From assembly GCF_041734735.1 (NCBI RefSeq), contig NC_134910.1, positions 13,802,257-13,866,256 on the forward strand: a DNA stretch of 64,000 bases, read 5' to 3'. The DNA is from Babylonia areolata (lineage: Eukaryota; Mollusca; Gastropoda; Neogastropoda; Buccinidae). The translations under genes were made by a program, and so were the position numbers. The first letter of the stretch is position 1, and every line of letters starts with the position of its first letter. A model generated the notes under the pieces. It did no database searches. It worked only from the letters and a program-made list of their open reading frames with translations, and was not told where the DNA came from. Positions 55,384 through 64,000 of the stretch are shown one piece after another.

Positions 55384-57153
55384 TACGTGTGTGTGTGTGT
55401 GTGTGTGTGTGTGTTGGAGGGGGGCTTTCTACTACTATCCATTTTCACAATGAGTATAACTGCGTGAGTGTTACACTGCCTGTGAGCCTAGTTACGTATG
55501 AATATTGACAACCGTCGTGGTTTCCAGGTGATTCCAGTAAGTACGAACAACCGTCATAGAAACCTTTTTGAGCAACATAGCACAATCCCACTGAAACCAG
55601 ACAACACTAAGAATCTACACACTACCAAACCACACCCACTACCACACCACACTCTTGGTAGTCGAGGGCGCAAAGTGAAAATTCTGGTAATTATGACCGC
55701 TCAGGTTTTTTCAGTGGGAAAAACTATCACCACCAGGTTGAATCACACACTCGACGTTTCCCACCTCTTACGTAACTCAAATGGTATCTTGAAAATAAGT
55801 CCTAGGCGTTTACATATGGAACATTATGTAAATATCAAAGGAAAAGTTGAACACAAGATAACAAATATAAACTATTTATCCCCCACACCCCCGCGCACAC
55901 AATACACACGCGCACGCACACGCACAGTCATAGCACACACAAAGTAAATACACATCAAAGTACAACCAATAATTTATGAAACTATGTACTCACTAAGTCA
56001 TTTTAGTTCATACTGGAAAGGGATGCGCTGTTGAGAAATATTCAGGAGAAAAGGTGGGTCTCGAGACTGTATTTGAAAGGTTGCAGCAGCGAAGAATAGT
56101 GACGGAGAGGCTGAGGAAGTTGATTCCAAAGAAAGGGCTGGTATGAAAAACTGTTGGCCATACGTTTTGGTTCGAGCAGGGGGGATCCTAAGCATACGGG
56201 TGTCACAAGAAGAGCGGAGTTGGCGTGAGGGTATTTAAGGATGAACGAGATCAGATAGTGTGTGGACCAGAAGCCTCAATGAACTTGAAACCAAGACTTT
56301 GAAAATAATTATTTCTAAAATACTTACAAATAGAAAATGTCTACAATCACCAATATGCGATGGGACAAACAAAATTCCTCCCCTTGACGTGGCGACTTGA
56401 CCCTGACGGCCATCGTGCATGTCAACCGATTTCTGAAATTGGGGTTGCTTGCTGAGGAAGAGCTTAACACCTACCCTTCCAATTTCTTTGTCAGCATGTA
56501 TTTAACCATCAATGGATTAATTTTTTATTTAACCATCAATGGATTAATTTTTTTTTTTAACTGGATTCTACCATGGACAACTACCCACCCTTTTGCTGTG
56601 GGTTATTTAACGTGCACCAAATGCATACTGCTCACGGTTCTTGCTTATTGTCTCGTCCAAAAGGATAGCATCCACACAACTAAACATAGTGGGTTGGAGT
56701 AAAAAAAAAAAAAAAAACATAAACAAACCCGAACAATCCAAGCCGGTGTGTTATTAGATCATGTAAAAACACGAGTCGCTGTCTGTGCCATGAGCAGCTC
56801 CTGGCAATGCCACCCAAGCTAGACGAGTCACAGGCAAGTAAAGTGTCTCCAGATTTGGGCACTGGGCTTAGAAAAGAAAAAAGCGCATTTTCTTTTTTTT
56901 TTTCTCTCGTACTCAACAGCTAAACTTAGTGGATAATTTTTGCATTCGAATATCCAAGTTCTATTCTCTATAAATGTATGCATGTTTCCGTTTTTTAAAA
57001 AGTGCTGAGGCCTATTTCATGGAAATTTATGCTTTTTGCAATGCGTATATGCGAGAGATCCACCCTGAACGTGTAAATTCTTCCTTCCCCACAGCTATAT
57101 GCCTGCTACAACTTCCCTGGACCAGCACTGTGTGAGACAACTGCAAAAAAGAC

Positions 57154-58634
57154 GAGAGGCAAGGCCTTCAACTCACTTGTGATACACTTAAAAAAAAAAA
57201 GTTAAAATGTTCTGTATTATAAAGCTTCGCGTTAAAAACAAATCCTAACCAGATTCGAACCGTGCGTGTTCGGGTGAGAAGAAACTGCCTTATCGTGGCT
57301 CCTTAACTGACGTTCTAAAATTTAATATTTGAACATACTTTTTTAAAGGGCGATAAAACAATTGCGGTATTCGCAGTGAGAACGCTGTTTAAATCATATT
57401 CTGGTGTATCGTGAGCATTCCAAAAATCTTTAAGGGCAATAAATTCTTTTTAATGGCTATCGCCGCAATCACACTGCAACATTTTGCCGTTTTCACTAGA
57501 TGTACAAGTTTATTTACACCCGCCGGGAATGTAGTACGACACGGTCAATTCAATGTTTTTTATGTTCATTCTAGTTTTAAAGTTATGAAAATTTAGTATT
57601 TTGTTAAACTAATAACTTGTAGAGCCAAGTACGTCTAAAGGTCGTAAGAAGTGAAAAGGACTTCATTTTGAGAAAAGTCAAGACTGGAAATTTTTTCGTT
57701 TCATCATGATCAATTCAAGGGTATTAACTCCATGGTTTACAATTTTTAACTGAATTCAGACTGGTTCTGTGGATTTTTTGATTTTCTTTTCTTTTTATTT
57801 TATGGCAGTTTGGGGCATAATCCATTAAGTGATCAGGCGTTCACAAATCTTTAAATATTTAACGGTCTCCAACTTTCCATCACATGTTATCGTGTATTGT
57901 CCATTGAATATAGGATTGAACGGGCAGGTCAACAACTTGAAACAAAATGGCGTCGTTCACGTTCGAAGAATATGAGCACGCGCTTTGAATGTGTATAAAT
58001 ATGTGTAAGCAATTGATTTTTGCCCATGACCTTCAGGGCTCAGCCAACAGATCTGTAAAGTCAACTTTTGATTTTAGTATTTTCCGAAAAAAGACCATTT
58101 GGGCGAATGAAATGGTGAAAGCCCTGTACACAGAGTAAAACAAGCTTTTTATATATCGAGTATAATTTCAAAATGTTAATGTTTAAGATGAGAAAGATCA
58201 GTTTAAAGCAAATTTAAGTCCCCTAGCATTAATTACAGAGTAATTTCCCTTTTTACTGTCTGCACCAAAACGTTTGCAAAAATAAATAAAACGTCCATGC
58301 TTAGCAAAAGTAGTTCCTGTTTGAACAAAAATGATAATGACTGCTCTTTGTGTCAGAATAAGATCAAAGTGGCAAGTTTAAAGAATACAAAAAACAAACA
58401 GTTAATGCAGTTTGCATATAATTAGGCTTCATTTATTTTTTTGTGCCCATCCCAGAGGTGCAATATTGTTTTAAACAAGACTGGAAAGAACTGAATTTTT
58501 CCTATTTTTATGCCTAATTTGGTGTCAACTGAAAGTATTTGCAGAGAAAATATCAATGTTAAAGTTTACCACGGACACACACAACCGAACACCGGGTTAA
58601 AACAGACTCACTTTGTTTACACAAGTGAGTCAAA
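57154..58634. mobile_element. 1.5-kb non-coding repeat, copy in duplicate 2
   Basis: The counterpart of 28738-30236 carried along by the tandem duplication; same edges. Confidence 0.6.
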
Positions 58635-61149
58635 AAAGGGTGGTTCACTTAAACGGCAAAAATCGATGGAGAATGGCGATTTAGATAGTTGGTCATGCAA
58701 ATCTTTGTTTTAGTGTTTATGGAATCCATAAACGGCTCAGCTTTGAACGCCAACAGTACCAAGCAAGAATAAATGAAATAAATTTGTTACAATACTCGTA
58801 CAAGGTCCACAGGGGAAGTAATGGTATGAGTTACTTTTCCCTGGGGTGGAATGAGGTTTAAATAAAGTTGGGCTAATGACATGGAGTGAGTATGATCAAT
58901 GTCACGAGTTTTTCTCAATGTGGTGTCACTGTTTGGACAAATCCACATATGTTTCCCATCTGCTAGGCAGATGCCGACAGCAACACAACCCAACGCGTTT
59001 GTCAGGCTGGGCCTTGTGTTTATATATATTTGTGTACCTATCAGTGGGATTTAATTTTGCCAGACAATTTTGTTGCCATGGGTTCTTTTTCAGTGCGCAA
59101 GTGCGTGCTGCACACGTAACCTTGGTTTATTGTCTCACCCGAAAGATTCAGCGCTCAATTTGATTTTCCAGTCAAACTTTAGAGAAAGGGCGAGAGTGGT
59201 ATTCGAACCTTCACCCCCACGGACTATTGGCAGCTGAGGTCTAAACCATTCTGCCACCATCGTAACACCAAGTTATGAACACAAACGAACCCTCGACAGA
59301 CGCCATGTTCAAACTGTCTAATGGTTGGAGGGCATGAAAGGAAAGCAACTTTCTAATAAATGTCCCGAATAACTTGACCAGTATCGTGTTTTCTGTGACC
59401 CTAATGTGCCTGGTCATGCAACAGATTGGCTTCATATTGAACTTTTTAAAGGGAATGGAGAAAAAAACGAACTTTTTAAAACCTAGTATGGGTGCATGTA
59501 TGCGCGTGTGTATACGTGCACAGCCATGTGTGTAAAATGAGTGAACACGTGATTATGAACATCCATGCATTGTGTGCGCAAGCAGTGACGGTATTTTCTC
59601 ACAACTGTGGAAATCGGAGGACAGCAAATTTGAATACATGTCAGCCATTTTGACTGACCTTCACTGGTTGAAGGTCACAAGGCCAAGAAAACTTAGCATT
59701 AAGTTTTGGGACTTTCTCAACTTTCTACTGGACCATGATTAGGTCTACTCTTTCAGGCAATAGTTACGTTAAACCAAGGTCCCATAAGCAGCGTGAACTT
59801 TGCGCATTTAAAAAGAACCCATGGCGAATAAAGGTTGTCCTTGGTAAAAATCCAGTGGATAAAAGCCATTGAAAGTAACTTAGTGCAGCCCATATTTTAC
59901 AGAAATCATTGAATCCGTTGTGACAAGTCTTAGGGTCAGTAAAGCACAGGCTGCCTGACCCTATTAGTTAGCAATTTACCCAAGTGGTGCCAGGTGGGTT
60001 TTTTCTCCACTAAGGAGTCGAGCCGTTCTTTACAAAGCAATGACAAATTTCACTGGTCTCAACCACTGGAGTGAGTAGTGTGTGAGGGGGGTGTGTGTAT
60101 GTATGCAGTGAGCATGTATGCGGTGAGTATGTATGTGGTATGTATGTGGTGAGCAAGTATTTAACGAGTATGTAGTGTGTGTGTGTGGCTTCTCATTGCT
60201 GCCTGTGACTGAAGTGGGATGGTGCTGATGTTCAAAAAGGGGTCTGATGAATGCTTGTACTCTGAAATCACTGAAAAGTTGCCAACATTCACACCTGACA
60301 CGCACTCAGTGAACTCATGCAAAAAAATCATAATTGTGAAAAGACAATATGAAACGTACACTGAAATGCACACAGAAAATGTTTCCAATTGCTTTTTCTT
60401 AGAGTTTAATACTCTAGATTGTATTTCATTTGCTTTTTGACCAGTCCATATCTGCTTTGTCTGCACTGATGAAGTACCATCTGAAACACGCAAAAACCAC
60501 CATGAGCACAATACATGGTATACATTCTCTTGTTCCTGTACATTAAAATAAACTTGAAGATTTAGACAAGTAGCCATCTATACAATACATGATGGCACAC
60601 AAAACTAAAAACTGCCAATAGCCGACTTGCACATCCTATACACAGAAATACACAGGACGCTCAGTTCTAAAGTCCAGAAAAGGAAAATATATTCAAGATT
60701 TGTCCAGTAGGGCAGAGAAAAAGAGCGATTCATCCTATCTGCACATCGTGGGTCAATTTAAAACTGTTCCAATTCACCCTATCTGCACGTCGTGGATCAA
60801 TTTAACACTATTCCAATTCACTCTACTGCACGTCATGGGTCAGTTAGCACTTTATGTACATCGTGGGACCCACTTTTTTTAAATTTTTTTTTTAGGGTTT
60901 TCTTGGGCTGCGCAAAAGGTGGGGAGAGGTTCCACACACAGGCTGCCTTCATGAAACAGCATCGAAATTGAAAGATGCCTATTGGGCCTGATTTCGAAAG
61001 GTTTTAGTAAGTAAGCAGCATTCTGTGTCACACATTTTCTTTGGAAACAGTCTTTCAGAGCCACAAAGTCAGAATGGTTGCTTGCATCGATTTACCAAGT
61101 TACCAAGTCACCAAGACAAATTGTGGAAAAACATCCCCATTTGATGAAT

Positions 61150-61153
<4 letters not shown>

Positions 61154-61187
<34 letters not shown>
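61154..61187. repeat. (TA)n microsatellite
   Basis: 17 TA units; homologous to the 30-unit tract at 32757-32816. Confidence 0.95.
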
Positions 61188-61188
<1 letters not shown>

Positions 61189-61782
61189 TAGATTTTAGAC
61201 AAATGGGGTGCACCAAGTCCCATGATGTACGGTTGAGGTTTAACTGCCACCAAAATGTGCCGAAATTCGGATGGAACAGTGCCTATGAGAGGAATGAGCT
61301 CACAGTAACTTGATTAACAAGATCAGAGGACCTACATCTGTGACATGTTGAACATTTGTGTACCAAGGCGAAAAGCCAAACAATTATTGCAGTTTTTCTG
61401 ACAAACCACAACTTTCATCTGTTGGTCTGTTATGTATTGAACAGCAATGATAATCATCACGTGTAATGTTCTGACTAAGTGATCGTAAATACGCAAACAG
61501 ACATACGTATATGTACACGCAATCTGACTTGTCAGAAACAGGACCTGAAGAGACGTCGAATCTTACTATGGCTTTGGCAGCACATACATCTTTTCTTGAC
61601 TATACTTTCTATAATGTCACTATCCTCTTGTTACGGAACACAAGACCGAAAAAAAACCGATGGACTGACAATTAACATCGCAGAATGGACGGGAAAAGAT
61701 ACAGGCTTTGACACACAACTCAGTCTGGTGGAGAGTTGAAGGCCAAAGTCAGATCATGAACTCACCTGCTGAAAGTGTGAAC

Positions 61783-61834
61783 TCAAGCTTCTAACAGCTT
61801 TGCATAGCAATATCCAAAGTCGAAGAATCGGTCT
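61783..61834 (-). CDS. Gene C terminal exon
   Basis: 52 bases, same reading as gene D exon 14, ending in TGA. Confidence 0.75.
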
Positions 61835-63459
61835 CTGAAAGTAGAAATAAATGGGTTTTTTAGCGTGTAAATGCACTGATCAGCAATTTTGTCATTTAAA
61901 ATCGTGTAAAGTATACAGCACAGAATTACCCATTTCAAATGAAGTTTGACCATATTGAAATAGCCAAAAGAAATTACTGCAATTAGGTACTATCTACTCA
62001 TAAGCACACTATATTCATTGTCCAACATGTATAAATTTACTAATCAAATGTAACTGTTCGTCATAAATAATCTAAGCTGTTTTGTCACATGCATAGTCAA
62101 ATTTATTCTGTCGTTGAGATGGTAGAATTGTTGCAATACAAAGGGTGACTTGCTGCATAGATGGAGATTTTTCGTTAGTCCCGTGTCTTCACAATGCAGT
62201 TTCTAAGTCATTTAAATGAAAATATTTCAACCCTCAGGTTACTGACAATACTTAGACTTTTGAAAAGGAACCCCCAAAATGTTAGGCGAGTCATGGCCAC
62301 AAGATGTCCACAGCAGAATTCAAAGCTAATCTGGTACCCCCACTGCCAGAGCAGTTAAAGTCTATGGCAAAGGTCCAGAAAGAGCTGGCTGGAACAGGAC
62401 TATTGATAAACCACTTCCTGTTTTCTTCACCCGTCTGACTTCGTGTTGACTGTACTCAACTCTTCCTGATATTTCATCTTCTGTACATTTGTTTTTCCAC
62501 TCCGCATTAGCATCTGCGTCTGATTCTAAACCTTACATCACTACCCCCCCCGCCCCCAACCCCACTCCCCCAAAATGCAGAAGTTCTTCAGTTAGCTATG
62601 AAGCTGCATGGATGCCTGAAAGGAAAAATGTCAACGCAATAGTGTCCAATGATAAGCACACAAGCACATGCTTCGAATTTACTATGACCACCATCAAAAT
62701 TTTTGTGGCTTATTAGCCCTGTAGTTTTAACTGCACACGCGCACAACCTTTGACTCGGTGCCAGATGGAGCTCACCCAGAGATACGAGGACTCGACCCTC
62801 TAAAACATTGAAACCCTGAACACGACTCCAGCACTAAACTTAACTTGAGGACGCAAGCCAATACTTCATTGAACTAACATGTCTTTTCAATTTACTATGT
62901 CACAGCAAAGTAACAGTGGACCAGTTTGATGGTAATTTGGCTGACCAAGATCTTTGCTCACCTCCCAAACCCCTCAAGGTCAAATTGGTAGTCTTGATGC
63001 TAGTCTTCTGAATAAGATTAACAGTTCCCGTGTGCAACATGCACTTGCATGTAAAAGAATCCATGGAAACAAGGGTTCTCGAAATTTACTCACCCCCGCC
63101 CCCCTCTACAAGACCGTGAGTGGTGGTCTGGATGTTAGTCTTTCAGTTAAAACTGACTGAAATCCTGTATTCAACATGCACTTGGCACACAAATGGCGGC
63201 AACAAGAGTTGTCCCTGGCAACATTATATAGAAAAATGTAGTTTGAATGGGGAAGAGATGCCCATATTCACAGAAATCTGGTGACAAAGTGACTTCCACA
63301 CAGGTCGTGTGGCATATAAACTGTGGTAATAGACTCACGAGAAAGGGGAGAGTAGGGTGTCCACCCGGTGCAGCACAGCACCGGCAGGCACAGTGAAGGT
63401 GAAGTTGCCCCACAGGTATGGAGTTGGTGTGCAATCCGTCATCTGCACGGAGGTCTCCC
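61783..63459 (-). CDS. Gene C: dermatopontin-like gene, 3' part only (last two exons)
   Basis: Exons 63339-63459 and 61783-61834 on the minus strand match gene D exons 13 and 14: GETSVQMTDCTPTPYLWGN, FTFTVPAGAVLHRVDTLLSP, then DRFFDFGYCYAKLLEA and stop. Splice sites and phases are conserved. The upstream exon, equivalent to 35795-35935, would fall near 64180, just outside the window. By the duplication it is expected to be another multi-DERM gene, but how many domains it has cannot be seen. Confidence 0.7.
63339..63459 (-). CDS. Gene C penultimate exon (DERM third segment)
   Basis: 121 bases, same reading as gene D exon 13; donor tc/gtgagtc. Confidence 0.75.
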
Positions 63460-64000
63460 CTGAACAGGTAAACATGCAAGACATGATCATGTATCAAACT
63501 GCGATCGAAAAAGGCAGAAGAGAAGGTGAAGACAAGGAAATGTAACAGGGTCACTATCAGGGCTGAATTTTCATTTGGTTTTTCAATCACTGCTGCAGGA
63601 GCTGCTGGGGCCATATCGTTTATCAGGTCGGCTGTCACCTCGTCAACACATGAAGTGACAGGCAGTTTACCCATTGTTGTGATTTTCGAGTCCAACTAAA
63701 CGTGTTTAAAATATGAAATATCACTTTCAATGTCAGGTTTATGCAGTTTATTTTGTGCCAGGAAGAAAACTTGAAACTAAATTAATAAAACTTGGAAAGC
63801 GCGTTTAAATGTCCTTACATCTAGAATTCACATGTCAGCTGAGGAATATTTTCATGTTTTGTTTTCTTTCTTGCTGGTTTTACATTGCTAACTGAGATTG
63901 AATGTGTGACATGCATCCACACCCCAACCTGTGCAAAAGGATTTTATTTTTACATGCTGGGCTGTATAAGTACTGTTGTTACTCAGCCAACACTCGTCCC

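Larger units (their letters stand above)
55415..61782. other. Region between gene D promoter and gene C 3' end, no coding sequence recognised
   Basis: Duplicate of 26954-33360 with the same SINE fragments and repeats. Only short frames without family similarity. Confidence 0.5.
55387..64000. repeat. Copy 2 of the large tandem duplication (runs off the window)
   Basis: Same sequence and order as 26954-35608. Differences include a shorter (TA)n, small insertions near 61391-61410 and 61556-61583, and an inverted 34-base segment at 61960-61993. Confidence 0.9.

Noticed and set aside
1-64000. CRISPR arrays, rRNA genes, LTR or virus-derived elements
   Set aside because: No spacer-repeat array, rRNA core, paired long terminal repeats or capsid/protease/integrase-like frame was seen; the only reverse transcriptases are of non-LTR type.

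Overview
The window looks like nuclear DNA of a marine gastropod mollusc, probably a caenogastropod. Genes are split by long introns. tRNA-derived SINEs of types I associate with gastropod genomes are scattered through it, along with CR1/jockey-like LINEs and many (CA)n and (TA)n tracts. The species cannot be named from the sequence alone.

Layout. (1) 1-5.3 kb: the 3' end of a plus-strand ANP32-type acidic nuclear phosphoprotein gene, with its last two coding exons and a long 3' UTR. (2) 7.4-13.9 kb: two different non-LTR retrotransposons inserted head to head, a 5'-truncated one on the minus strand and a nearly full-length one on the plus strand carrying a zinc finger, an endonuclease and a reverse transcriptase. 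(3) 14.1-25.5 kb: plus-strand gene A, with five coding exons and 871 predicted residues. It encodes a signal peptide, a very long acidic Ser/Asp/Asn-rich region and one C-terminal dermatopontin-like (DERM) domain. (4) 33.4-55.4 kb: minus-strand gene D, with fourteen coding exons and 1206 predicted residues. It has the same signal peptide and acidic region, followed by four DERM domains in a row. (5) 61.8 kb to the end: the last two exons of another minus-strand copy, gene C, which continues outside the window.

The main result is the dermatopontin-like cluster. In gene D each internal linker exon encodes the end of one DERM domain, a linker and the beginning of the next domain. Every exon boundary in the model keeps phase, and the summed coding length divides by three. 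The repeating three-exon cassette starts and ends in phase 1, so it can be duplicated without breaking the frame. Each linker carries a conserved RKR tribasic site, so the product could be a secreted polyprotein cut into single DERM modules. DERM proteins are extracellular matrix proteins, have been reported in molluscan shell matrix, and are related to invertebrate haemagglutinin/amebocyte aggregation factors. The role here is inferred only from the family.

The cluster has grown at several scales: by cassette duplication inside gene D, by a tandem duplication of about 28.4 kb whose left edges both lie in (GT)n tracts (26.95 kb and 55.39 kb), and by an inverted paralogue (A versus D). SINE and larger insertions with matching empty sites in sister cassettes order these events. 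The two middle cassettes are the youngest pair, and a 1.54-kb insertion entered one of them afterwards. I recognised no viral or LTR element, no CRISPR array and no genuine tRNA or rRNA gene.
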